DNA of 64,000 bases from Clostridioides difficile (GCA_012955965.1 JABBZI010000004.1:1-64000); one strand, 5' to 3'; shown: positions 1-7,652, counted from the first letter of the stretch. Translations and numbers: made by a program. Notes: generated by a model from the letters alone, not told the origin.

Positions 1-115
1 ATGCATTATAATAAGAAAATAAAGGTCAAGTTGATAGAGTTTTAACAATTATCATTTTCAGAAAAATTACACTATTAAATATATTAAGAATAATCAGAGG
101 TGGAGGAATTAAAAT

Positions 116-268
116 ATGAGCGTAATCGTACTATGTAGTTGTTGTGGAAAAGAAATAGATGAATATAGAAATAAATATATAACTTATTATGATAAAAATA
201 CCAGTGCAGACATCAAGGTCTGTATTAATTGTGCTTTAAATTTATTAGAAAAGACAAAAGAAAATTAA
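116..268 (+). CDS. Small Cys-rich (zinc-ribbon-like) protein, 50 aa
   Basis: A 50-codon frame starts at ATG 116 and is preceded by a strong Shine-Dalgarno (GAGGTGGAGG, about 97-106). The protein has an N-terminal CSCC cluster (residues 7-10) and a C-terminal CINC pair (about residues 38-41), the spacing of a small zinc-binding knuckle. It is hydrophilic and lysine-rich with no membrane segment. I do not recognise a family. It may be a phage-type accessory or a small regulator in the skin element. The convergent hairpin at 364-426 would end its transcript. The call rests on the ribosome binding site and the ordered cysteines. Confidence 0.6.
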   Translation: MSVIVLCSCCGKEIDEYRNKYITYYDKNTSADIKVCINCALNLLEKTKEN

Positions 269-363
269 GAATTAAATATTCAAAATTTTTAAGATACAAT
301 ACTTCCATAATAATTTATGAAAGCACCTATATATAGATATGTTCCTATCAAGTAAACACTAAA

Positions 364-426
364 AAAAGCACATTAAATGGCATGAGTACAATATTCAACT
401 GGACCCACGCCATTTAATGTGCTTTT
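364..426. terminator. Bidirectional terminator, 18-bp perfect inverted repeat
   Basis: Arms 364-381 and 409-426 are exact reverse complements over 18 bases, with a 27-base loop. A-rich and T-rich flanks lie on both sides. It sits between the plus-strand Cys-rich ORF and the minus-strand VanZ-like gene, so it can serve both. Confidence 0.75.
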
Positions 427-531
427 ATTTATAATTAAATTCTTATACAATTGTATTTTACTGTTTATTATAAGTTTATTATTACTCCTGATTAATCACA
501 TCTTCATTATTAATATACACTTTAATTGGCT

Positions 532-1041
532 TTATAAGTTTGTAATGATAAGCAATCCTAAAAATAATATCACAACAACTGTCACGATCAATGCTAGTAT
601 ATTGATTATTTTTATTGTCTTGTTCTTAAATATTTTTGAAAATAACACAAAAACTGCTATTCCTATTATTCCTCCTAATGTATTTCCTATCAAATCGGTT
701 ATATCACTTGCACCTATTGCAAATATATATTGAAGTGTTTCAAAAATTAAACTTGCTAAAAAAATAGGTACAACCTTTTTTATAAAACTCCACTCTTCTT
801 TTAGCATACATAAATATATCCCAAATGGTACAAATACAACTACATTTAATATAATCTCTGATATGTCTACTCTATTATTAACTATAAGCGAACCAGCAAA
901 AGGCACTAAGTTTATATTTCTAAGATTCATTGCTTCAAGTGATGAAATATCAAATTGCATCTTAAATAGTATTATCCATGTCAAAATGATTATATATACT
1001 ACAAACAATCCTTTTGTAATATTGTATTTTCTAGTTTTCAT
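532..1041 (-). CDS. VanZ-like family membrane protein
   Basis: 169 aa. The family signature is visible: NLVPF near residue 44, an N-x5-FVPFG motif after the second hydrophobic stretch, FETLQ in the middle and a following DLIGNTLGG. There are four to five hydrophobic segments, so it is an integral membrane protein. VanZ itself gives low-level teicoplanin resistance, but most VanZ-like proteins have no tested function. The ATG at 1041 follows AGGAGG at good spacing. The gene is a single minus-strand unit that ends at the 364-426 terminator. It lies divergent from the TetR gene, but the TetR operators sit about 200 bp away, nearer the TetR start. Confidence 0.85.
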   Translation of the reverse strand: MKTRKYNITKGLFVVYIIILTWIILFKMQFDISSLEAMNLRNINLVPFAGSLIVNNRVDISEIILNVVVFVPFGIYLCMLKEEWSFIKKVVPIFLASLIFETLQYIFAIGASDITDLIGNTLGGIIGIAVFVLFSKIFKNKTIKIINILALIVTVVVILFLGLLIITNL

Positions 1042-1185
1042 TCATTGCCTCCTTACTATAGATTTGTATTAAGTTATTAATACAATAATATAATAATACA
1101 ATTTATATGTCAACTATTTCTTTAGTCCTTATAAAATTACATAAATCATACTATTTACACATTGATAGCTTTTCTTTAAAGTATA

Positions 1186-1214
1186 TTGACAGAATAATAT
1201 ATACAGGATATAAT
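1186..1214 (+). promoter_or_regulatory. Consensus sigma-A promoter of the TetR-hydrolase operon
   Basis: TTGACA (1186-1191) and TATAAT (1209-1214) are both perfect consensus and separated by 17 bases. Transcription should start near 1221, at the edge of the first operator palindrome, so a bound repressor would block initiation. Confidence 0.85.
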
Positions 1215-1221
1215 TATCACA

Positions 1222-1270
1222 GTGACCATGTGGTCACCATTTTTCAAACTATTCAGTGACCATATGGTCA
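1222..1270 (+). promoter_or_regulatory. Twin TetR-type operators
   Basis: Two near-identical palindromes, TGACCATGTGGTCA (1223-1236) and TGACCATATGGTCA (1257-1270), lie between the consensus promoter and the TetR start codon. The second is fully palindromic. Their centres are 34 bp apart, about three helical turns, so two dimers could sit on the same face. The position directly upstream of a TetR gene suggests autoregulation. Binding is inferred. Confidence 0.85.
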
Positions 1271-1289
1271 TTTTAAAAGGAGAGTTATT

Positions 1290-1931
1290 ATGCCTACTAA
1301 TATGTTTCTTGAACTAAGTGAAGAAAAACGTAACAAGATTACTAAGGTTAGTATTGATGAATTTGCTAAATATGGATATGAAAATAGTTCAACAAATAGA
1401 ATTGTCCAAAATGCATGTATTAGCAAGGGAAGTCTTTTCAAATACTTTAAAAATAAGGATGAATTGTACTTCTATATACTTGATTCTGTTACACAAAAGC
1501 TTATGGTGAGTTTAGCAAAGGAAATAGATTTTCTTCCAAAAAAGTTGTTCGAAAGAATCATTAAATATTCAGAATTGGAATTTGCTTGGTATATTAAGCA
1601 CCCCAATGAATATAAATTGATTGCTACTGCATTTACCAAAAGTAATACTGAAATCTATCAAAAAGTTAAAGCACAGTATGGTCTGGAAGGTCAAAGCATT
1701 TATTATAAGCTATTGTATGATGTAGACACATCAGTGCTTAGATTCGATAAGGAAAAGAGTATTGATATTTTAAAATGGTTTTTAACTGGGTTTAATGAGG
1801 ATTTTTTGTCCCATATTCAAATACAAGACAATACAAATATTGATAACATACGACAGGAATATGTTAATAGCCTTACAGACCACATAACAATCTTAAAATG
1901 TGGACTTATTAGTGAAAAGAGAGAGGTGTAA
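1290..1931 (+). CDS. TetR/AcrR family transcriptional regulator
   Basis: 213 aa. The N-terminal 55 residues hold the TetR helix-turn-helix (IDEFAKYGYENSSTNRIVQNACISKGSLFKYFKNKDEL), with the family hallmark of an F/Y-x-YF-x-x-K-x-x-L turn after the recognition helix. The all-helical C-terminal part is a probable ligand and dimer domain; its ligand is unknown. The start ATG at 1290 follows AAGGAG. It is separated by only 3 bases from the downstream hydrolase gene, so the two form an operon. Two palindromic operators just upstream indicate autorepression. The likely inducer is a substrate related to the hydrolase, but this is inference. Confidence 0.9.
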   Translation: MPTNMFLELSEEKRNKITKVSIDEFAKYGYENSSTNRIVQNACISKGSLFKYFKNKDELYFYILDSVTQKLMVSLAKEIDFLPKKLFERIIKYSELEFAWYIKHPNEYKLIATAFTKSNTEIYQKVKAQYGLEGQSIYYKLLYDVDTSVLRFDKEKSIDILKWFLTGFNEDFLSHIQIQDNTNIDNIRQEYVNSLTDHITILKCGLISEKREV

Positions 1932-1934
1932 AAT

Positions 1935-2747
1935 ATGTTTTATGGTTCTCGATTCCATCAAGTAGTAGTCGACAGAGAAACAGTGAATTATATTGAGTTT
2001 GGAAAAGGACAAAAAACACTGATTATCTTGCCAGGTTTGGGGGATGGGTTTTCCCCAATTCATGGGCAGATACAAGCAATTGCTTTTGCATTGAGTTATA
2101 AGCAATTTGCTCAAAAGTTTAAGGTGTATATGTTCAGTAGAAAAAATTGTTTGAAAGATGGTTATTCTACAAAAGATATGGCTAGAGACCAAGCAAAAGT
2201 CATGAAAACTCTTGGGATTTCAAAGGCAGATATTATGGGGGTATCTCAAGGTGGAATGATAGCACAATATCTCGCTGCTGATTATCCTGATTTAGTTGAT
2301 AAACTTATGCTGGTAGTTACCTCATCAAAACAAAATGAAACCATACAAGAAGTCGTTGGTGGTTGGATGAAAATGGCAGAGCAAAGTGATTATAAGAGTC
2401 TAATGATTGACATAGCAGAAAAATCATACTCAGAAAAATATTTAAAAAAATATCGTTTTTTCTATCCACTTCTTGTAAATATTGGCAAGCCAAAAGATTT
2501 TAGAAGATTTCTTATACAAGCCACTTCATGTATTGAGCATAATTCCTATTCTAAATTGGATAAAATATCATCTCCAACCTTAATTATTGGAGGCGACAAT
2601 GATAGTATTGTAGGGACAAAGTCATCTTTAGAATTAGCAGAAGGAATCAAGAATAGTGAATTATTTCTATACAAAGGTCTTGGCCACGCCACCTATGAAG
2701 AGGCAAAAGACTTTAATAATCGAGTTTTAAACTTTCTAATGAAGTAA
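1935..2747 (+). CDS. Alpha/beta-fold hydrolase
   Basis: 270 aa. The catalytic triad can be placed: nucleophile Ser in GVSQGG (about residue 104), Asp in GGDNDS (about 222), His in GLGHATYEE (about 251). The oxyanion-hole region LPGLGDG is near residue 33. There is no signal peptide, so it is cytoplasmic. The substrate is not predictable; esterase, lactonase or haloperoxidase-like activity are all possible. It is co-transcribed with the TetR gene 3 bases upstream and followed by a clear intrinsic terminator. A self-regulated TetR-hydrolase pair usually points to detoxification of a small ester or lactone. Confidence 0.88.
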   Translation: MFYGSRFHQVVVDRETVNYIEFGKGQKTLIILPGLGDGFSPIHGQIQAIAFALSYKQFAQKFKVYMFSRKNCLKDGYSTKDMARDQAKVMKTLGISKADIMGVSQGGMIAQYLAADYPDLVDKLMLVVTSSKQNETIQEVVGGWMKMAEQSDYKSLMIDIAEKSYSEKYLKKYRFFYPLLVNIGKPKDFRRFLIQATSCIEHNSYSKLDKISSPTLIIGGDNDSIVGTKSSLELAEGIKNSELFLYKGLGHATYEEAKDFNNRVLNFLMK

Positions 2748-2750
2748 GAC

Positions 2751-2783
2751 AAAGCCACATAGACCTAGTATTTATGTGGCTTT
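2751..2783 (+). terminator. Terminator of the TetR-hydrolase operon
   Basis: An 11-bp perfect stem (2751-2761 with 2773-2783) with an 11-base loop. The right arm ends in TTT just after the hydrolase stop codon. Confidence 0.8.
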
Positions 2784-2881
2784 ACGGCATTTTGTAAAAC
2801 ATACTTTATTGTTGAAGTTGATAGTATATTCTACAATTTTTTATAGTATCAATACGACCTTAGTAGAAACCTCATAGTTAA

Positions 2882-3496
2882 CTACTCAAACTCCTCAAAC
2901 CTATACTCTTGTGCTGTATTAAGATACTTTTCTTTATCTACTTTAGACAGAAAAATATCTATTGGCCTTGCAAATGCTACAGTTCCACTATATAAAGACT
3001 TATAAATCACTAGTTCTTCACAATCTATTTCTTTTTGATGATAGAAATTTCCATCTGAATCTTTATATATAATCACAATATCATTAGTTTCAGTATGTAC
3101 TGCATTAAATCCATTTTCTGCTACCAAATAATAACTATCAACTTCAAACAATGATTTATTAAGTTCAAAATAAGCAACAGGCTTACTAATTCCTATAGTT
3201 ACATAAAATCCACCTTTAAAATGCTTATATATATATGGATATTTCACTTTTCTTTCCTTAGATACTTTCATGTCTAAAGCTTTAAGCATTATATCTACAG
3301 TATCAGATATTTTAAAATTTTTAATATCTTTATATAAACAACTATTATTATTTAAATCATAGTTATTTATATAAAATTCACAATCACTACAGTTTAGATT
3401 ATCTCCTTTTCTTGATTTTTTCATAAAATCATTGCAGTGTTTCTCCATTTTATATAAAACTTTATGTAACTCTAATAATAACTCATTTTTAGCCAC
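2882..3496 (-). CDS. DUF1653-like protein of unknown function
   Basis: 204 aa, starting at GTG 3496 with AGGAGG upstream. The N-terminal third is helical and carries a short Cys cluster (CSDCEF, about residue 36, and a later Cys). The C-terminal half resembles the DUF1653 domain: it opens with YKHFKGGFY and closes with ELVIYKSLYSGTVAFARPIDIFLSKV. Compared with the usual short DUF1653 domain there are about 40 extra residues between the two motifs. DUF1653 proteins are small, often phage- or plasmid-associated, and lack an assigned activity. The gene stands alone inside the skin element. Confidence 0.6.
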   Translation of the reverse strand: MAKNELLLELHKVLYKMEKHCNDFMKKSRKGDNLNCSDCEFYINNYDLNNNSCLYKDIKNFKISDTVDIMLKALDMKVSKERKVKYPYIYKHFKGGFYVTIGISKPVAYFELNKSLFEVDSYYLVAENGFNAVHTETNDIVIIYKDSDGNFYHQKEIDCEELVIYKSLYSGTVAFARPIDIFLSKVDKEKYLNTAQEYRFEEFE

Positions 3497-3973
3497 TACT
3501 TAAATCCTCCTAATTCACCCATTTCATATTTAAACAACACATTGGCTTATTGATTATAATTTTATTTGTTAGTATAAATGTAATATATATTATCAGTAAA
3601 ATTTTTATAACAGTTAAAATGTATATTCAATTTCTATAGTAAATAATATGCAACTTAAATTTTTACATATTACAATTGTCATGATTCAATTTCTATAATA
3701 CATCTTACATAAGCTTTTTACACTTCAAGTTTTCTTCAAGTTTTATTGTTATTATTAAATCTTCTATATATTTCATAACCTAGCATTAACTATGAATCAT
3801 AAATTCTTTTATAATTATAGATTCAATTATTTTTATAAAATAAAAATTCCTTTTAAATTTCTTCACTTTTATCTTATATCAACTAAGTAAATTAATATCC
3901 TAGTTGTTTAAAAATACTTGTCCAACTTTATGTCAAAGAAGCGCTATATAGTAGCAACTTCTATACTTTATTA
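3497..3973. other. AT-rich stretch without a gene
   Basis: About 480 bases with no credible ORF. It must hold the promoter of the minus-strand DUF1653-like gene. Two imperfect repeats are visible: a tandem CTTCAAGTTTT (3723-3744), and two copies of ATTCAATTTCTATA about 56 bases apart. Neither suggests a function to me. Confidence 0.5.
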
Positions 3974-4189
3974 CTATTCTACTGTCTCAGCTTTTTTCAT
4001 TGATATATTAATGGCTACTTCTTTAGCTACAGCATCAAATTCTTCCCATCTTCTTTTATTCTCTTCATTAGAAATACGCGGATATATTATATAGACTTCT
4101 GTACTTTGATTAGCTATAATCTTTTCATCATACTCTATATCTTTTTCTGTATCATATTTAAATGGTTTAAATTGTTGTAGTACTTTCAC
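3974..4189 (-). CDS. Small skin protein, candidate recombination directionality factor
   Basis: The frame is open from an ATG at 4222, but that ATG has no ribosome binding site. GTG at 4189 follows AAGGGGTGAT at ideal spacing, so I take it as the start, giving 71 aa. The protein is charged, with a central YIIYPRIS segment and a helical, Lys/Glu-rich C-terminus; no named domain is recognised. It is known that C. difficile skin excision needs a small skin-encoded directionality factor made in the mother cell under sigma-E. This ORF has a fitting size, lies in the same element near the recombinase, and has a possible sigma-E promoter. The assignment is by position and size only. Confidence 0.6.
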   Translation of the reverse strand: MKVLQQFKPFKYDTEKDIEYDEKIIANQSTEVYIIYPRISNEENKRRWEEFDAVAKEVAINISMKKAETVE

Positions 4190-4207
4190 AATATCACCCC
4201 TTGTTAT

Positions 4208-4237
4208 AAAATATGAGTCCATATACTTGTCTTATAC
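4208..4237 (-). promoter_or_regulatory. Possible sigma-E promoter of the 71-aa skin ORF
   Basis: On the minus strand a CATATTTT (4208-4215) fits the sigma-E -10 pattern CATAnnnT. A GTATAA (4232-4237), 16 bases upstream, fits the loose -35. Transcription would start just before the Shine-Dalgarno of the GTG start. In such AT-rich DNA the match is weak evidence. Confidence 0.3.
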
Positions 4238-4594
4238 TCAATATATATCTTGTTTTTAGAATTTTAATTTGACATGTATTTACTATCTTAATTTAGATTT
4301 TAAAATTAGAAATATAGTACTATGAACAATCACTACAATCATAGATACATTGTATTTAATTTATGTTGTAACCTTATTTTGCAGGAGTTGGTGGATATTG
4401 AGAAAGAAATGTTGTTAAATTAAAACAGATAAATGTATTAAACAGAGCTTAATAATAACAAAATAATACATGAGTGAGAAATATTATGGAAAAATGAAAG
4501 GATACTTAATATTTATAGATATAGTCACTTTAATAGGTGAAGGAAAAGAATAAATTTCTAGGAAAACTAATGGTATAAAAACTATACTATATAC
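4238..4594. other. Intergenic region without a supported gene
   Basis: About 360 AT-rich bases between the 71-aa ORF and the toxin-antitoxin module. A 27-codon plus-strand frame (about 4471-4554) has no ribosome binding site. The region may contain remnants, but I see nothing I can name. Confidence 0.4.
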
Positions 4595-4612
4595 TTTTAC
4601 TATGTAGTAAAA
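4595..4612. promoter_or_regulatory. 18-bp palindrome upstream of the antitoxin promoter
   Basis: Arms TTTTACTA (4595-4602) and TAGTAAAA (4605-4612) are exact complements around TG. It ends 9 bases before the antitoxin -35, an operator-like position. No protein is known to me that binds this sequence. Confidence 0.35.
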
Positions 4613-4621
4613 TTATTATTT

Positions 4622-4651
4622 TTGAATATTTATACCAATTTATGATATAAT
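4622..4651 (+). promoter_or_regulatory. Promoter of the antitoxin RNA
   Basis: TTGAAT (4622-4627) and an extended -10, TGATATAAT (4643-4651), are separated by 18 bases. The start of transcription is expected near 4658, reading toward the 3' end of the toxin gene. Confidence 0.75.
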
Positions 4652-4657
4652 AAAAGC

Positions 4658-4789
4658 AAGAAGAACTGCAATCTATGTGGTGTAGAGTGAAGTTCGTGAT
4701 TAAAAAACTAGAAATTATTTAAACTTATGGAATTTGATTTTAAAGTCAAATTCCCAGCCACTCTTAGTGCCAGCTTTGAGTGGTTTTTT
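4658..4789 (+). ncRNA. Type I antitoxin RNA (RCd-like), antisense to the toxin 3' end
   Basis: A strong plus-strand promoter at 4622-4651 is followed about 130 bases later by an intrinsic terminator: CCACTC (4758-4763), GAGTGG (4778-4783), then TTTTTT. The transcript is convergent with the toxin mRNA and overlaps its last 25 codons and 3' end. This is the layout of the C. difficile type I modules with RCd8, RCd9 and RCd10 antitoxins. There is no ORF with a ribosome binding site in it. Its ends are predicted, not mapped. Expected role: pairing with the toxin mRNA to block translation or trigger decay, so keeping the skin element in the population. Confidence 0.78.
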
Positions 4790-4873
4790 ACGTTTTCTAA
4801 ATAACTTACTTATCAAGTAAACTATATAGCTAGCCAGAATACTGGCTAATATACTTAGTAAAAAATTATCCAT
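4715..4873 (-). CDS. Type I toxin, small hydrophobic membrane peptide (52 aa)
   Basis: The frame runs from ATG 4873 to TAA 4715. It begins MDNFLLSILASILASYIVYL, a single membrane segment, followed by a basic stretch (KLFRKRKKPLKAGTK) and a polar tail. This is the signature of the C. difficile type I toxins (CD2517.1, CD2907.1 and CD0956.2 families), which act at the membrane and stop growth when unchecked. The Shine-Dalgarno GGGAGGTGAT lies 9 bases upstream. A nearer ATG at 4877 is followed by a stop after three codons and is not used for this protein. The antisense RNA on the plus strand overlaps the 3' end. The CCUCCC just upstream can hide the ribosome binding site. Confidence 0.88.
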   Translation of the reverse strand: MDNFLLSILASILASYIVYLISKLFRKRKKPLKAGTKSGWEFDFKIKFHKFK

Positions 4874-4882
4874 ACATAATCA

Positions 4883-4905
4883 CCTCCCTTCTTAAAATGG
4901 GGAGG
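4883..4905 (-). promoter_or_regulatory. Hairpin hiding the toxin ribosome binding site
   Basis: In the toxin mRNA, CCUCCC (complement of 4900-4905) is followed by an 11-base loop and the Shine-Dalgarno core GGGAGG (complement of 4883-4888). Six G-C pairs would close the ribosome binding site. Such anti-Shine-Dalgarno sequestration is known for other type I toxin mRNAs. Confidence 0.7.
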
Positions 4906-5145
4906 ATAATCCTTTGTTTGTATGAACTCCACTCTTAGATTGTAGGTTAAAACTTCTTGCTAGAATTATTATAACATATTCTGGTAACTTATATAATTAA
5001 AAACACCTGTTTAAATGTATTTGATAATCTCTTTATAATCGCTTGTTCTAGATAGCCTTAAATGATATAATTTTATTCATAATTTATATACAGAGATTGA
5101 TAATAAAAATAGAAACCAATTTATTAGAAATTTGGAGGTAGAATT

Positions 5146-5847
5146 ATGGAACATCTTATAACTAAATGCTATGAATTTATAAAAGACTGCAACTTGACTT
5201 ATGCTTTTTGTGGGGGATATGCAATTGAACTATTTACAAACATAAAAAACCGTACTCACTCAGATGTAGATATAACCTTATTTTCTGAAGATAGAAAGCA
5301 TATCATAGACTATATACTTGCTAAAGGTTGGGATGTTTATGAGCATCTTCATGTGGAGAATTGTTTAAGGAAAATTACTGACTCTAATGATGAAAGAGCT
5401 TTAAATTGTTTTTATATTTGGGCAATAAAACCAAACTGTTCGTTTTTCAAAATAGAACCTATTCCCTATGAAGATAATCTCTTCAGTTTTGAAATTTTAA
5501 ATACAGAACAAACAAATTTTGATTTTATTGATATTATCTTTAATACAAGAAAGAATGGAAAATTTATTTGTGATAAAGAAAAAAATATATCAAGAGAACT
5601 TGATAAGACAATATTATATCGTGATAACATACCATTTTTGGCTCCAGAGGTCATACTGTTTCTTATTGCAAATCCAGCATATATTGAGTCTGATTATCAT
5701 AGAGAAAAAAACAGTCTTGATTTTGAATTTACTTCTCCGTTACTATCAAAAGAAAGTTTGGAATGGCTTATAAACTCGATTGAAAAAGCATATCCAAAGG
5801 GCAATAAACGACTAGAGCAGATAATGGCTTTACAACAAATATTATAA
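5146..5847 (+). CDS. Aminoglycoside-2''-adenylyltransferase-like nucleotidyltransferase
   Basis: 233 aa. The N-terminal 60 residues match the nucleotidyltransferase fold: FCGGYAIELF, then HSDVDITLF, giving the GG and paired-Asp metal motif, then GWDVYEH. This pattern is typical of the ANT(2'')-like family. The rest is helical with LAPEVILFL near residue 165, as in that family. It could transfer a nucleotide to an aminoglycoside or another small molecule; actual resistance cannot be inferred. The ATG at 5146 follows GGAGG. It is monocistronic, closed by a strong terminator, and is likely cargo of the skin element. Confidence 0.75.
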   Translation: MEHLITKCYEFIKDCNLTYAFCGGYAIELFTNIKNRTHSDVDITLFSEDRKHIIDYILAKGWDVYEHLHVENCLRKITDSNDERALNCFYIWAIKPNCSFFKIEPIPYEDNLFSFEILNTEQTNFDFIDIIFNTRKNGKFICDKEKNISRELDKTILYRDNIPFLAPEVILFLIANPAYIESDYHREKNSLDFEFTSPLLSKESLEWLINSIEKAYPKGNKRLEQIMALQQIL

Positions 5848-5898
5848 GTAAACTTTAGACTATCTTTAAATCCTCGGTTTAGAGATTAACATGAAAAC

Positions 5899-5933
5899 GC
5901 CTTACAGTATCAGCAATACTATCACTGTAAGGC
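5899..5933 (+). terminator. Terminator after the nucleotidyltransferase gene
   Basis: A perfect 10-bp stem (GCCTTACAGT, 5899-5908, with ACTGTAAGGC, 5924-5933) with a 15-base loop, followed by ATTTTTAT. Confidence 0.85.
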
Positions 5934-6118
5934 ATTTTTATATCCTTATTCGTCTTATGATAAATTCCATAAACCCTGTAAGTATAGGCTATACCAACAT
6001 ATGCTATCGATTCATGCTATATTTTAATACTATTTTTGTAATCTTAACTAATTTTGCTTAACATGAAATATCTCCTTATATAACTAATATACTATATTCA
6101 AGGAGTGTGATTACTTAT

Positions 6119-7645
6119 ATGAGTGTTGCTATATACCTAAGAAAATCTCGTGCTGATGAAGAGGCAGAAAAACAAGGAGAATTCGAAACTCTAAGCAGAC
6201 ATAAATCAACTCTATTAAAACTAGCAAAAGACCAAAATCTAAATGTACTCGAGATAAAAGAAGAACTGGTATCTGGAGAAAGTATAATACATAGACCAAA
6301 AATGATTGAACTTCTAAAAGAAGTTGAAGAAAATAAATATGATTCAGTATTAGTAATGGATTTAGACAGACTTGGTCGTGGGGATATGAAAGACCAAGGT
6401 ATAATCTTAGAAACTTTTAAAGAAAGTAAAACTAAAATTATAACACCTAGAAAAACGTATGACTTAACAGATGAATTTGATGAAGAATACTCAGAATTTG
6501 AAGCATTTATGGCAAGAAAAGAACTAAAACTTATATCAAGAAGAATGCAAAGAGGAAGAATAAAATCAGTTGAGGAAGGAAATTTTATAGGTACTTCTGC
6601 TCCATTTGGATACGATGCTGTAACTACAGGTAGAAAAGAAAGAATTCTTGTCCCAAATAAAGATGCTGATGTAGTTAAAATTATCTTTGACCTATATATT
6701 AATGAAGATATGGGTTGTAGTAAAATATCTAAATATCTAAACAACCTAGGAATTAAAACTGCTACAGGAGCTAGTTGGTATAACTCTGCAATAACAAATA
6801 TAATAAAAAACAAAGTTTATTGTGGTTATATTCAATGGCAAAAGAAAGATTATAAAAAATCTAAAAATCCAAATAAAATAAAAACAGTTAAATTAAGACC
6901 TAAGGACGAATGGATTGAAGCTAAGGGCAAGCATGAACCTATAGTAAGTGAATTGATTTGGAAAAAGGCTCAAAATATCCTTAATAAAAATGGTCATGTG
7001 AGTTATGGTAATCAAATAAAAAATCCACTTGCAGGCATAGTAATCTGTAAAAACTGTGGTAGACCTCTAGTATATAGACCATATACAGACCATGACTATA
7101 TAATTTGTTATCACCCTGGGTGTAATAAAAGTTCTCGCTTTGAATTTGTTGAATCTGCTATTTTAAAATCATTAGAAGATGCAGTAAAAAAATATCAACT
7201 AAAAATATCTGATATAGATTTAAAGAAAAATAATACTGATAATGATATAGAGTTTCAAAAACGAGTATTGAAAGGCTTAGAAACTGAATTAAAAGAATTA
7301 GAGAAACAAAAAAATAAGTTGTATGATTTGTTAGAACGTGGCATATATGACGAAGATACATTTATTGAGAGGTCTAATAATATAGACTCAAGAACTGAAG
7401 AAATTAAAATCTCAATAAAAACACTAAAAAATAAATTAGATACAGTTAAAAAAGATACTTCAAAAATAATAGAAGATATTAAAACAGTGCTATCTCTTTA
7501 TCATGATTCAGACTCTCTTGGAAAGAATAAACTTTTGAAATCGGTTATTGATAGAGCTGTTTATTACAAATCTAAAGAGCAGAAACTAGATTCCTTTGAG
7601 TTAATAGTCCACCTGAAGTTATATGAAAACCAGTTATATCAATAA
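6119..7645 (+). CDS. Large serine recombinase of the skin element (SpoIVCA-like)
   Basis: 508 aa from ATG 6119. The earlier GTG at 6107 overlaps the Shine-Dalgarno. The resolvase domain (about 1-150) carries the catalytic serine in YLRKSRADEE (Ser10) and the arginine motif MDLDRLGRG. A recombinase domain follows (about 165-270), then a zinc ribbon (ICKNCGR and CYHPGC, about 305-335) and a coiled coil (about 375-455), all typical of large serine integrases. Family knowledge: it excises skin in the mother cell to rebuild sigK, with help from a directionality factor. It lies immediately before the sigK 3' half with only a few bases between. No clear promoter is seen in the 180 bases upstream. 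Confidence 0.95.
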   Translation: MSVAIYLRKSRADEEAEKQGEFETLSRHKSTLLKLAKDQNLNVLEIKEELVSGESIIHRPKMIELLKEVEENKYDSVLVMDLDRLGRGDMKDQGIILETFKESKTKIITPRKTYDLTDEFDEEYSEFEAFMARKELKLISRRMQRGRIKSVEEGNFIGTSAPFGYDAVTTGRKERILVPNKDADVVKIIFDLYINEDMGCSKISKYLNNLGIKTATGASWYNSAITNIIKNKVYCGYIQWQKKDYKKSKNPNKIKTVKLRPKDEWIEAKGKHEPIVSELIWKKAQNILNKNGHVSYGNQIKNPLAGIVICKNCGRPLVYRPYTDHDYIICYHPGCNKSSRFEFVESAILKSLEDAVKKYQLKISDIDLKKNNTDNDIEFQKRVLKGLETELKELEKQKNKLYDLLERGIYDEDTFIERSNNIDSRTEEIKISIKTLKNKLDTVKKDTSKIIEDIKTVLSLYHDSDSLGKNKLLKSVIDRAVYYKSKEQKLDSFELIVHLKLYENQLYQ

Positions 7646-7652
7646 CATATAA

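Noticed and set aside
419-733. Plus-strand 104-codon frame opposite the VanZ-like gene
   Set aside because: Shadow of the real minus-strand gene; hydrophobic because the opposite strand of membrane codons is AT-rich, no ribosome binding site.
3723-3744. Tandem CTTCAAGTTTT repeat
   Set aside because: Only two copies in very AT-rich DNA; no sign of a functional array.
4190-4222. ATG start at 4222 for the small skin ORF
   Set aside because: No ribosome binding site; GTG at 4189 with AAGGGGTGAT is the better start.
4471-4554. 27-codon plus-strand ORF in the skin element
   Set aside because: No ribosome binding site and no recognisable feature.
6115-6813. 232-codon minus-strand frame inside the serine recombinase
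   Set aside because: Antisense shadow of a clear gene with catalytic motifs; no domain and no ribosome binding site.
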